A stretch of 64,000 nt of DNA, from contig NC_079511.1 of assembly GCF_000801105.2 (NCBI RefSeq), positions 21,971,792 through 22,035,791 of the forward strand, in the 5' to 3' direction. The position numbers and the translations under genes were made by a program. Below the pieces are notes generated by a model. The model ran no database searches and was not told the DNA's origin. It saw nothing but the letters and a program-made list of their open reading frames with translations. Below, piece after piece: positions 12,001 to 24,765 of the stretch. Each line of letters opens with the position of its first letter. Positions within the stretch are counted from its first letter, which is position 1. The DNA is from Raphanus sativus. Lineage: Eukaryota > Streptophyta > Magnoliopsida > Brassicales > Brassicaceae.

Positions 12001-14690
12001 ATAATTTCAGACCAAAAGTAATAGTCTAGTTTTAGCTCAAGATTGCAAACCAACATTATTTTAAACAAAATCATCCATTAACGACAAACAACAACTTGAT
12101 TGAACCTTCATCAGATTTGATGACAAATGACAAAATCATCCTTCATTTTCTCTATTAAATATTGTTGGTATTAATGATTTAAAGTGTTTATTAATATCGA
12201 CAAAGTCAATAAAGAATGAAAACAAAAACATTTATCAAGAACGTTAGAAGGTACCGTCATCCAAAATATAGCATCGTGCAACAGTAAATGCAGTTTTTTA
12301 AATAACATTTCAGACCAAAAAGCAACCTTCTAGTTTTTCTAAAAGATTTCATACCAAAAGTATTTTGTTAACAATTTAACCGTTAAGAACAAACAACAAA
12401 TTGAAATGTCAATATTTCCGTAAAAAATGTCGGCTTTAATGATTAAAAGTGCTTACTGGTGTCAGTTTCAATGATTAAAAGTTCTTACTAATATCGACAA
12501 ATTCAATAAAGAAATGGAAACCAATAATATTTGTCAACAACGTTAGAATCAAAGAATTTAACTTGTCGTCATTCAAAATATAACTTTTGCAATAGTGAAC
12601 ACAATTTTTCTCATAAAATTTCAGACCAGAAGTAATTGACTAGTGTTTTTCACAAGTTTCCATACCAAAATTACCTTTTTAACCATTTAGCCGTTAATGA
12701 GAAACAACAAATCGAACCTTCATTGGTTTCGTTAAAAGAGTTATCTGTTTTATTTAATAAAAATGCTTACTAACATCTGAAAATTCAATAACTCTAGCAT
12801 AACTACTTGTCAACAACTTTAGAAAGTAAATTCTGAATTTGAGACTTTAAATTGCCTCCATAAAAAATATAACTTTCTGCAACTATCAACAAAAGTTTTT
12901 GTCATAAGCTATCAGACCAATAGTAATCGTCTAGTTTTGTCACAAGATTTCATATCAAACATATTCTTAGAAAAAAATAGTTAACAGATTTGACGACAAA
13001 TGACAAATCATCCTTCATTTTCTCTATTAAATATTGTTGGTTTTAATGATTTAAAGTGTTTATTAATATCGAAAAACTCAATAAAGAAATGTAAACCAAA
13101 GCATTTGTCAAGAACATTAGAAGGTAAATTCTTAATCTGAGACTTTAACTTACCGTCATCCAAAATATAGCATCGTGTAACAGTAAATGCAGTTTTTTTT
13201 TTTAAATAACATTTCAGACCAAAAAGCAACCTTCTAGTTTTTCTAAAAGATTTCATACAAAAAGTATTTTGTTAACAATTTAACCATTAAGAACAAACAA
13301 CAAATTGAAATGTCAATATTTCCGTAAAAATGTCGGCTTTAATGATTAAAAGTGCTTACTGGTGTCTGTTTCAATGATTAAAAGTTCTTACTAATATCGA
13401 AAAATTCAATAAAGAAATGGAAACCAATAATATTTGTCAACAACGTTAGAATCAAAGAATTTAACTTGTCGTCATCCAAAATATAACTTCTGCAATAGTG
13501 AACACAATTTTTTCTCATAAAATTTCAGACCAGAAGTAATTGACTAGCGTTTTCACAAGTTTCCATACCAAAATTACCTTTTTAATCATTTAGCCGTTAA
13601 TGAGAAACAACAAATCAAACCTTCATTGGTTTCGTTAAAAGAGTTATCTGTTTTAATGACTAAAAGTGCTTACTAACATCTGAAAATTTGATAACTAACA
13701 TAACTACTTGTCAATAACTTTGGAAAGTAAATTCTGAATTTGAGAATTTAAATTGCCTCCATCCAAAATAAAACTTTCTGCAACTATCAACAAAAGTTTT
13801 TGTCATAAGCTATCAGACCAAAAGTAATCGTCTAGTTTTGTCACAAGATTTCATATCAAACATATTCTTAGAAAAAGATAGTTAACAGATTTGATGACAA
13901 ATCATCCTTCATTTTCTCTATTAAATATAGTTGGTCTTAATGATTTAAAGTGTTTTATTAATATCGACAAACTCAATAAAGAAATTAAAACCAAAAAATT
14001 TGTCAAGAACATTAGAAGGTAAATTCTTAATCTGAGACTTTAACTTACCGTCATCCAAAATAAAGCATCGTGAAATAGTAAATGCAGTTTTTTTAAAAAT
14101 AAACATTTCTGACCACATAGCAACCTTCTAGTTTTTCTACAAGATTTCATACCAAAAGTATTTTGTTAAAAATTTAACCGTTAAGAACAAACAACAAATT
14201 GAAATGTCATTGTTTCCGTAAAAAATGTCAGTTTTAATGATTAAAAGTTCTTACTAATGTCAGTTTTAATGATTAAAAGTTCTTACTAATACGACAAATT
14301 CAATAAAGAAATGGAAACCAATAATATTTGTCAACAACGTTAGAATCAAAGAATTTAACTTCGTCAACCAAAATATAACTTCTGCAATAATTAACACAAT
14401 TTATTTTGTCATAAGATTTCAGACCAAAAGTAATCAGCTGGTTTTGTCTCAAGATTTGATACCAAAATTGTTTTTACTAATTTAGTCTTTAATGAAAAAT
14501 GATTAATAGAACCTTCATAGGTTTTGTTAAAAATTATATCTTAATATTAAAATGCTTACTAATATCAGAAAATTAGATAAATAAATGAAAAACACTTGTC
14601 AACAACATTAGAAAGTAAATGGCTGAATTTGAGACTTTAACTTCCCGTCATCGAAAATCAAACCATCCACACAAAAACAGTACAACTGTT
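12000..14690. repeat. Three-monomer higher-order tandem array
   Basis: A ~280-330 bp monomer recurs, marked by TTAATGATTAAAAGTGCTTACTAA followed by AATATCGACAAATTCAATAAAG near 12193, 12489, 12772, 13064, 13392, 13674, 13960, 14286 and 14560. Every third monomer is much more alike than neighbours: for example TTAATATCGA at 12193, 13064 and 13960, and CTAACATCTGA at 12772 and 13674. The higher-order period is therefore about 870-903 bp, repeated about three times. It is non-coding; the 82-codon frame at 13256-13008 is chance. Confidence 0.85.
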
Positions 14691-15129
14691 TTTCATTGGA
14701 TTTTAGGGCAAAACCATCAATTGAGAACTCATTTATAAAAATAAAATATATATTTTTGATATTGTCATCAGTTAATTATAATTTGATTATACATATAATA
14801 ATTTTCCAAACTCAGACCTCTATGGAAAATATAGGACATTCTTACTCATTAAAACTTAAGAGAAAAAAGAAAAAGAAACATTTAATAAATTATAAATTAT
14901 TTTAAATAATATTATATTATAAATTTAATATTTAAAATAATTTTAATTTTATTTAATTTTAAGCACAAAATTCTATTCATTGCTTAAATTTTATTTATTT
15001 GTATTTCCTTTATTTGATTTATTATATCATTTTGTTATCACACTGCAGCCAAAGTTATTGTTTAATCTTTTTGTTAACAGTTACTTAAATATTAACAACA
15101 AGAATTCCAATCTTGAACTGTTACTATTT
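14691..15129. other. AT-rich non-coding stretch
   Basis: Very AT-rich, with no gene or repeat I can support. Confidence 0.4.
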
Positions 15130-15440
15130 TAAGTTTTCATTTTGATCTTTAAATTAATAATGACATATTAGAATAGCTAAAGAAAAAAAAACAGAAAATA
15201 ATAAAAATTATTGAACAACAATTGTTTTCAGCATAAGTACTTGAAGGTATTAGAATTGCTGTTATCCAAAACATAACATTTCACAACGGTCGATTAGAGC
15301 AAATTCATTTTTCAGTAGACTAATTGTTAGTAACAAGTAACAATCTAACAATCGGCAAAACTAATTAACAGATAGAAAGCAAAAACACTTTTGAACAAAA
15401 TTAGAAAGCCAAACTCTCAACCTAGATTTCTAATGACCTT
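15130..15440. repeat. ~300 bp direct repeat flanking the higher-order array (right copy)
   Basis: Partner of 11706-12000, in the same orientation; it lies just before the second segmental copy begins at about 15546. Confidence 0.6.
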
Positions 15441-15545
15441 TTGGAAGAAAATAATTATTATAAAAATGAAAAAATAAATAATATTATTTGTTCTAATTCA
15501 TTTTTAATTGATTTATTATCTTTTCAAAGTTTTAGTTTTATTATT

Positions 15546-16247
15546 GTGCATTCTTATATATAAACTGAGTACTAATATTGACACTAGTAAATGAAATATT
15601 AAGTGTTGTTAAGTTTATGAGTTGCTTTGTATTTTTTTAAAAGCCACATATATTGGTTTAGGGCACCTAGCGTGACGATGCACTGCCCTCCTCGTTCAAT
15701 TTCATATATCTGAGTAAGAGGAAATTTTGGTGTAGCTTTTGGCACAACAAAATGCAAATGTCTAGCCATACATTAAGTGTGCATTCTTATATATAAAATG
15801 AGTACTAATATTGACACTAGTAAATGAAATATTAAGTGTTGTTAAGTTTCTGAGTTGCTTTGTATTTTTTTTAAAAGCCACATATATTGGTTTAGGGCAC
15901 CAAGAGTGACAATGCACTGCCCTCCTCATTGAATTTCATATATCTGAGTAAGAGGCAATTTTGGTGTAACTTTTGGCACAACAAAATGCAAATGTCTAGC
16001 CATACATTAAGTGTGCATTCTTATATATAAAGTGAGTACTAATATTGACACTAGTAAATGAAATATTAAGTGTTGTTAAGTTTATGAGTTGCTTTGTATT
16101 TTTTTAAAAGCCACATATATTGGTTTAGGGCACCAAGAGTGACGATGCTCTGCCCTCCTCATTCAACTTCATATATCTGAGTAAGAGGCAAGTTTGGTGT
16201 AACTTTTGGCACAACAAAATGCAAATGTCTAGCCATACATCCATTTG
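15546..16247. repeat. Three tandem 233-234 bp monomers
   Basis: GTGCATTCTTATATATAAA recurs at 15546, 15779 and 16013. One more monomer is visible here than at the left edge of the window, but the window may simply cut the left array. Confidence 0.9.
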
Positions 16248-16826
16248 CATTTCTCTTGTGGTGCGACCTAAATCTCACACCTTTTTGTTTCTTTTATTTA
16301 ACATTAAAGCAACCAACTTTTTCGATGCTTTCAATTTTCAAACGGATAAGTGGTAGAAGAAGAATTGTTTCGACTTTAGTACATCCGAACGTTAGGAGAC
16401 GTTTTTCATCACTACCAATCTTGAATTGCGTGGGAATACGAAGAAACCATCTTTTGGATACATGCAAAGTAAATAGATTCCTGTAATGCACGGACACGTT
16501 CATCTAACATATAACGTAAAAAAAACGTATATAATAAATCAATATGTGTCATTTCTCTGTTAAACAATGTGTGATGATTGTTCAATTCATTTAAAATATT
16601 TCTTTTTATAACTTTCCCAAAATAATTTTAGAGAAAAACGTTCCCAAAATATTAAGAGAACATCGATAAGGTTAACCACATGTATCACTCTAGTACTGAT
16701 CATTTCAATATAACTCCTACATATTTTTTCCTTACAATGGTTCTTCTTTTCCTTATAAATTATTTAGATAGAAGAAACAATCTTAAAAGCCTTTAAATAT
16801 AATTGTTGGAGATCAACACAACAAAA

Positions 16827-18009
16827 AAATCCACTAGACAAGTCATGGAATGTAGATCTGCTCAATGCATACATACATCCCGACGATGTCAAGATCATCA
16901 GAGGTATGGCAATCAGCCGAACTCAATGGCCTGGTTCTTATGGCTGGGCATTTACAGAATCTGAGAAATATTCGGTTCAATCAGGATTTGGAACGGAAAC
17001 CATATACCCTGATAAGGACCCAAGGATAACACCTTTTGGACCAAATATAAAACCTCTACTGGCCTTTGCATGGAAACAAAAGTGCTCACCAAAATTGCGG
17101 CATTTTATTTGGCAAATACTATCTGGAAAATTACCAGTGTTCAAAAATTTAAAGGCACGTGGTATTGATTGTGATCTTGGATGTAATATATGTGGAGCTG
17201 AGGAAGAAACAGTGCATCGTGTTCTTTTTGAATGCCCACCAGCTCTACAAACATGAACCTTATCAAGGATACCGTACCCCCCAGGAATTTTTCCCTCAAC
17301 ATCAGTTTTCACAAGTTTGGATTATCTATTCTGGAGGCTACCGAAAGAAGTGAACTCAAATTATTTTTCTTGGATTATGTGGTATATTTGGAAGAACAGA
17401 AATGATAAGATTTACACAAATAGAAATGGGAATTCTCAGGAAATACTGCGGATAGCGGAACTTGAAGAAACACTTTGGTCAGAGGCACAATTATTGATAC
17501 CAAGTCCTCATGGAAATGTTCAGTCTCCTACCGATTGGCAAACTTTGGGATCAACCAGGGTATGTTTTGTCGATGGATCTTGGAAGGAAAAAGATGTATT
17601 TACTGGACAGGGGTGGTATTGCCGACAGATAGATTCAGAGGACAAGATGATGGGGGCGATGAATCTCCGACGTAGCCTATCTCCTTTACACGCAGAATGT
17701 GAAGCGCTGATTTGGGCAAAGGAATGCATGAAGACCCTGCAGTTCTCAGATGTGGTTTTTGCTATGGATTTTTCTCAACTGGTGAAGATGGTGTACTCAC
17801 CTGAAGAATGGCCAGCATTCACTACGCGTATGGAGGAATTTCGCCGAAGTAAGACTTTCTTCCCAAATTTCAATATCCGACATATTCCAAGGACGCAAAA
17901 CACAATGGCGGACAAGCATGCACATGGGGCCAGGAGTTCACCTTCAGCTATGTTATATGTCGATTTGATACCTCCGGTTTGGCTTTCTGGACCGGCGGAA
18001 TCACGTTAG
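16827..18009 (+). pseudogene. LINE ORF2 RNase H fragment, right segmental copy
   Basis: Counterpart of 1069-2233 at an offset of 15,758. One nonsense change (TGG to TGA at 17254-17256, after residue ALQT) splits the frame; both halves stay in register. RNase H residues here are intact, including Asp in VVFAMDFSQLV where the left copy has Asn. Each copy has therefore gained its own lesion since duplication. Confidence 0.85.
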
Positions 18010-18319
18010 AGTTGCTTATTCTTCTCATAAAAGAAATTATTGGAGAAAGACCAAATACAAAGAATATCAGTCTCTTTCTAGAGAAATTGTTTTAAAATAC
18101 CATAATCTAAATACCATTTTTAAATACCATGAATAGAAAATATACTAATATTCTGGTTTACGCTTTATTGAATATTGTTTAGGCTTTAGTATTAAGAGGT
18201 TGGGGTTGAGTTTATAAATGTTCTATAAACATTTAGAAAAATTAGCTTACTGTTATTTTATCACAAATTTAGAGTATTTATTAAAATAGTCATTTTTTTG
18301 ACAACAATATGGTTAATCG

Positions 18320-19516
18320 CTTAAGAGACCACCGGTTCAGATAGCCAAACCGAAGGTAGGGAATCGACATTAACTTAGCTGAAGGTGAACTCCTCGCATC
18401 GCGTGCAAACTTGTCTGCCATTGTGTTTTGTGTCTTTGGAATATGTCTGATCTTGAAGGTAGGGAAGAAGGTCTTACTGCGAGAAAATTCTTACATATGT
18501 GTAGCAAAAGCTGGCCATTCGTCAGGTGAAAACACCATCTTCACCAGTTGAGAATAATCCGTTGCAAATACTACGTCTGATAATTGCAGATTCTTCATGC
18601 ACTTCATCGCCCAAATCTAGGCTTCACATTCCGCATGTAAAGGTGATAGGCTTCTTCGAAGACTCATTGTCCCCATCATAACATCCTCAGAATCCATTTT
18701 CCGGCAATACCAACCATGTCCTGTGTAAATATCTTGCTCCCTCCAACCTCCATCGACAAAGCAGATTCTGGTATCCTCCATATACTGCCAGTTAATCTCT
18801 GTCTGGAATTGTCCCTGATTTTTCTGTAATAATACTTGCGCGTCCGCCGAAAGTGTGCCTTCAACTTCCGCTCGACGCAGGACTTCCATGAGGGTTCCCA
18901 TTTTTATTCTGATAAATTTTATCATTTCTGTTTTTCCATATATACCATAAAATCCATGGAAAATAATCAGAATCTACCTCCTTTGGCAATCTCCAAAAAA
19001 GGTAATCTAGACTAGTGAAAACCGATGATGATCGGAAAATTCCAAGAAGAGAAGGGATCCGAGATAAAGCCCACGTTTGCAACATTGGAGGGCATTCAAA
19101 GAGAATATGGTTTATGGTTTCCTCCTCTGCACCACAAATACTACGCCATAGGTCACATTGTATACCATGTGCCTTAAGATTCTTTGCTACTGTCAGAGTT
19201 CCCGATAATACTTGCCAATCGAAATTCCTTAATTTTGGAGAGAAATTAAATTTCCATGCAAACGCCAATAGAAGTTTAATACTCGGACCATGTCTTATCA
19301 CCATAGGTCCCTTATCTGGATAAGACGACTCAGTTCGGAACCTGATTTAACCGAATATTTCCCAGATTCTGTAAACATCCATCCATACATATCTGGCCTT
19401 TGTGTCCTGCTAACTGCCAAACCTCGAATAGTCTTCACATCGTCTGGATGGAAATACTCATTAAGCAAATCCACATTCCAAAAACGGTCGATCGGATTGA
19501 TGAGATCGTCCACCAC
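18320..19516 (-). pseudogene. Inverted LINE ORF2 fragment, right segmental copy
   Basis: Counterpart of 2560-3764. Minus-strand pieces at 19516-19298, 19304-18861 and 18925-18617 carry the N-terminal segment, zinc-binding domain and RNase H start. A one-base shift near 18890 and a stop in the EALIWA motif (TAG, near 18620) break the frame. Confidence 0.8.
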
Positions 19517-20474
19517 AAGAGACGGGTTTAATTGAAATTTTAATAATAGTCATTCATTATTGTACATCATTAAGAAAATAGTCATTCATTAATAGTAAAT
19601 TTTGAAAATTCGTATCAAACTTGTGGTAGAATTAATTTTTTCTTATTTATATTAAAAATTAAAATACTGCCACAAGGTAAAAATTCTATATGTAATCATA
19701 TTTTCAAGATGATTGCAGTAGTTTTTCAATAAATATGACACTAATATTGTCTTTTACTGCGAAGTTAGATAGTCAAGTTAAACATTAACTATTTTATATA
19801 GATGCATTTATTTTAAGCAGTTCACTGTAAATATAAAATAATGGGTGTCGGTAAAATTTTAAGAAAATTTGGTCAGTTTTAGAAAAACTGTTATTTCTCA
19901 GAAATTTAGTAGTCATCCAACTTATATACTTGATGTGTATTTTTAAATTAAATAAAAATCTCAGAATAATAAATGTTTTCAGATTCTGTTTTCGGCACAT
20001 ATGTTATACTTTTATTCAAATTTATACAAAACAAGTATTAATATCTAAGCAAGTATAGTAGTTAATATCATAGTCAACAATGTTAAAAAAAATAGCATAG
20101 TCAAAACAGATATATATGATCATGCATCCTCTCTGCCAACTCACCATTCAAATTGTAAGCCACACAGATTAATAGTTATATTTGTTACCTTATGCTCTTA
20201 CATTTGTAACGTTTATGCTAGGCTGTATTTCAACTGAACTCTTCTTTATTTACAGAAATTAGGTATATAGTTCCAAAACAGTCAGCACTAATAAAAACCA
20301 TTTTGCATTGTCTTACAAGTGTCAAAATATATTAAGATTCCATATTTCATCCTTTTTGCTCACACGTATCATGATATCACAGTGTCCTCATATATACTCG
20401 ATAACAACACAATTAATGAACATCTCTCGATAACACAAAATAGAAAAACTATCAGACCTAAAACACAGAAAGAT

Positions 20475-22658
20475 ATGGAGACTGTAGTGGTGATTGTGGG
20501 AGCTGGACCAGCCGGTTTAGCAACATCAGTTTGTCTAAACAAACACTCAATCCCAAACGTGATCCTCGAGAAAGAAGATATATATGCATCACTTTGGAAG
20601 AAACAATCCTACGACCGTCTCAAACTTCACTTAGCCAAAAGCTTTTGTCAGCTACCTTTCATGCCGCATGGTCCCGAAGTTCCAACCTTCATGCCCAAAA
20701 ATCTTTTCATTGACTACCTTGACGCTTACGTAACCCGTTTCCAGATAAATCCTAGATACAACCGAACTGTGAAGTTGTCAACGTTCAATATGTCCAACAA
20801 CACGTGGAGGGTAGAGGCGGAAAACACAATGACCGGTGAAACCGAGGTGTACTGGTCAAAGTTTGTTGTGGTTGCGACCGGAGAGAACGGAGACCAATAC
20901 ATCCCGGCAGTGGAAGGGATTACTACTTTCCCCGGTGAAATTGTGCACTCTAGTATGTACAAGTCGGGTCATAACTTTAGTGGTAAAAACGTTCTTGTAG
21001 TAGGAGGGGGAAACTCGGGTATGGAGATTAGCTATGATCTTAATAACCACGATCCTAATACAGCCGTTCTCATTATCCAGTAAGTATTAATTCATTAATG
21101 TTCATTTGGTCTTTTGATTATTATTTTCTGAATGCATGAACGTTAAAGTTACACACTTCTTTTTTATGTCAAAATGTTGTTTAGAATTTGCTTTTTTTTC
21201 CAATATGAAATAATTACTCATATGCCTCTTAATTAATGAAAATTGATACTTTGCCCATCATGGTTTAATATTTTTTGGATTATTGATATTGCTGATGGAA
21301 ATGACATTTGACTTAGCTTAGTAAAATATATATCACTATATTTGGTTCCTTCAACTTTAACAAAGAAAATAAATCTTAATTTTCTCAAAAATAATAAACG
21401 CTTAATTAGCATATACCTAATGAACGTAAGCTTTTTTGCGTTACCATTTGTCATTTTACAAGTTCATTCTCTAAATGTATGCAGAGACATGTACTCACCA
21501 AAGAAGAGGCATATTTAGGGATGTGGTTGTTGAAGTATTTACCGGTGAAAGTGGTTGACATATTGGTAATGATGATGGCTAAAACAAGATTATTTATGTA
21601 TGGAGATCCCTCCAAGTATGGGCTCCTCAGACCAAAACAAGGCCCTTTTGCAACCAAATTCCTCACCGGCAGAACTCCAGTCATTGATGTGGGAGCTGTC
21701 CAAGAGATTCGCGAAGGCAAGATTCAGGTATCTTCCATTGTCCATCAAATTTATATTCATATTTGTTAATTTAGTTGCATATGAAATAATTCAATAACTA
21801 AAAGATATATATAGACATATGACAAATGAGGAATTAATATATTAAAAGTGCAAACAAGAATTTTTTTTTGTAAAGGAAAAAGATAATAAAAGAAAGAAAT
21901 AAAAAGGTATAAAAAGTAATGTAAATTTATGTATACATATTTCAGAAAAGACACTGACTTCCAACATGAAAGTTTTTTTTTGTTGCTAAAGAAACATCAA
22001 AGTTTCATCTTCTATATTTTTCATATCATAAAAACGGAAACCTTTTTATGGAAAATTAGTGGAATCTGTTGCTAAAAAAAAGTAAAATTAGTGGGATCTA
22101 CTTTTCCAAATTATCAAAACCAAAAGATCTATATTTTTTTTCAGTAAACAGTTTTTACTACTTTGTGTATATTTTCATTAAAACATTATCGCTGTATTAT
22201 ATATTTTTTCCAATGAAACATGATCACTAACTATTGTTTCACTATAGGTTATAAATGGTTGCATAGAGAGCATCGAAGGCAAGACCTTGACGTTTGAAAA
22301 TGGTCTGAAGCAAGATTTTGATGCCATTGTGTTTGCAACTGGTTACAAAAGCTCTGTATGCAACTGGTTAAAGGTAATCCCAAAAACCCTTTACACAAAA
22401 TAAATAAAAATCACTTTAACGTAACCGATTTAATAAATATTGCGATGGTTATGTGTTTTGTAAAACTATATACATTAGAATTATGAGTGCGTGATGAAGG
22501 ATGATGGTTTCCCCAAAAACCCAATTCCAAAGCATTGGAAAGGAGAGAACAATGTTTATTGTGCTGGGTTTTCAAAGAAAGGAATTGCTGGAGCTGCTCA
22601 AGATGCTATGTCTGTTGCTCAAGACATCAAATCAATCTTGGAAACTGACAGATATTAA
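20475..22658 (+). pseudogene. YUC10: YUCCA10-like gene copy B, frameshifted
   Basis: Right segmental copy of the intact gene, about 98% identical over exon 1 by eye. The exons are 20475-21079, 21485-21727, 22248-22373 and 22488-22658. All have copy A lengths except exon 1, which is 605 bp instead of 609. Copy A ends CTCATTAGAACTCCA before the splice donor; copy B ends CTCATTATCCA, a 4-bp loss. Exon 2 is then read out of frame and meets a stop after ten or so codons. The next GT downstream would restore length but includes an in-frame TAA. All FAD and NADPH motifs lie before the lesion, but the C-terminal half is lost. The upstream region and poly(A) signal are intact, so it could still be transcribed. 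Confidence 0.85.
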
Positions 22659-24074
22659 AAAATTTGTGAAATAAAACAGGAACAAGTTCTGGTTTAGTCT
22701 TGTGTTTCATCATAGTGTTCATGTATGTTAGTGTTTTTCTGTTATGAACAATATATGTCGTTCATTAGAATAAAAACTACATTTGATTCAGATATGTAAT
22801 TAGTATTTTTTTATAATAGATGTTCTTATGTTAATTTTTTTTTGGTGAAAAATGTTAAGTTCTTATGTTAATGTTGACCCATATAAAGCTCGAACCATAT
22901 CATAACTGCCAATGTGAAAGCGTGCAATCTATATTTGAATCTAAAGAACGTGTCTAAATGTTTGAAAATATAAAATAAAATAAGAATTTTTTATAAATTA
23001 ATTATTTTGTACTTTATAACAAAAGCTAGTTATTTTTCTAACGTTCTTAGAAAATATGGATCTAGTCAAGACGAACAAAACAAAATATTACAAAAGTTAA
23101 GCCTCGAATTTTCACCAAATATGGTTTCTTAAAAAGGATTGGATTATATACACTTATATCGAGTTGAACCATTTAATTTGTTGTCGATTTAGTTTGCTTC
23201 TTCTTACTATACATACTGAGTGTTTTATGTATCCTTTTTATAGTTTTATGTGTTTTTTTTCTATGAATGGAGATTTTTTTTTCCTGAAAAGTTTGTTTGT
23301 ATAACGTGAATTATTCCTTGAAATAGTATTGTATATTATAAAACTAGAGAAAAAAGTACCACGATAAAGAAAAATGATAATTAAGTGTAGTCCACCTTTT
23401 TTAGTTCAATATAGAATATTCGGTACTATAAAATTTGAGAAGGGAAAGACACAATGCGTAAAATTTATGTAGTATTTTTTTGATTATTTGTTAGTATAGT
23501 ATGGAATATGTTCCTACCTTCATGCCCAAAGAATATATCATCGACTACTTTGAGTGTTACGTCACCCGTTTTGACATAAGCCCTAGATATAACCGAACTG
23601 TTAGTTTCTTAATGTTTGATGTTTCCAACAACAAGTGGAGGGAGAAAATGGAGATAGATATATTCCGGAAGTAAGAGGGATTGATAGTTTCCCCGGTGAG
23701 ATTTTGCATTCAAGCATGCACAAATCTGGATGCGAGTACAAAGATAAAAATGTTCTTGTGGTTGGAGGGAGAAATTCTGGAATGAAAATTAGCTTTGATC
23801 TTAACAACTGTGATGCTAATACGGCCATTCTCATTAGAACCCTAGTAAGTATTAATTTATTAATGTTGCTTTTTTCATTTAATTATTTTTTGAATGTATA
23901 GATGTTAAAGCTGCACACTTCTCTTGCATGTCAAAATATTGTTTAGATTTTGTTTCTTCAATGTGAAATAATTAGTTATATGCCTTTCAATGATAATTGA
24001 CTTTTTCCATTCATGGTTTTGAAATTCATATGGATTACGGATAATTCTGATGGCTATGACCTTTGGCTATCTTA

Positions 24075-24348
24075 GGCAAGTGCAGTGGATTACTATCTCC
24101 GCAAATTCTGTCGGAAAAAATAATAATAAACTAAAGAAAAGATAGAAAGGAGGAAGAGAGAGAGGAGAGAAGGCAAAGAACGATTCTTTATCTAGAGATT
24201 AAAATCTTTATGAGAAACGTTGAGCTTTTGATAAAAAAAAAAAAGAGAAACGTTGAGCCCAAGTGTCACATTTTCAGTGCTCAACATTATTTAATGGTAT
24301 AATATTTTCTGAGAAATGTTTGGAGAAACTTTGCCACTGCACGTGTCC
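24075..24348. mobile_element. Tourist-like (PIF/Harbinger) MITE in YUC copy C intron 1
   Basis: 274 bp flanked by TTA on both sides (24072-24074 and 24349-24351). Ends are GGCAAGTGCAGTGG and, reverse-complemented, GGACACGTGCAGTGG. A TTA TSD and a GG...GTGCAGTGG inverted repeat are typical of Tourist-like MITEs. Copy A intron 1 lacks it and shows the empty site. Confidence 0.85.
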
Positions 24349-24546
24349 TTAGTACAATTTATATCAATATATTTGGTTCTTGAACCTTACAAAGAAAATA
24401 AATCTTAATTTTCTCAAAAATAATAACTGTTAGCATATAGTTAATATAACTAAACTTTTGCTTGTTACCATTTGTCATTTTATTAAATTCTTTCACTAAA
24501 TCTATACAGAGACATGTACTGACAAAGGAGGAAGTATACTTTGGGT

Positions 24547-24765
24547 CAGTGGCGGTCCCAGCAGGAAACTTTTGTGGGTTCACAATGTAAAAGAAAAAAT
24601 TAAAATGTCATTTGGTGGCCGCGAACCTAGTATATGTGGGTTCAGTACTGCCATTTCAAACCACTGAGCCACAGTCTCGTAATAAAAATCAGTTTACAAA
24701 CTAAAATTTGTAGTATTTTTGCGGTGTCAATTGACACCACACCCTTTCAAGTGGGTCCGCCCCTG
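24547..24765. mobile_element. hAT-type MITE inserted in YUC copy C exon 2
   Basis: 219 bp with ends CAGTGGCGGTCCCAG and, reverse-complemented, CAGGGGCGGACCCAC. The exact 8-bp TSD CTTTGGGT is at 24539-24546 and 24766-24773. This TIR and TSD size are diagnostic of hAT. Removing it rejoins the coding match around YFGYVIVEMF. Confidence 0.93.

Noticed and set aside
12000..14690. CRISPR-like or centromeric satellite interpretation
   Set aside because: Monomers are ~300 bp and the genome is a plant, so CRISPR is excluded; the array is far too short to be a centromere core.
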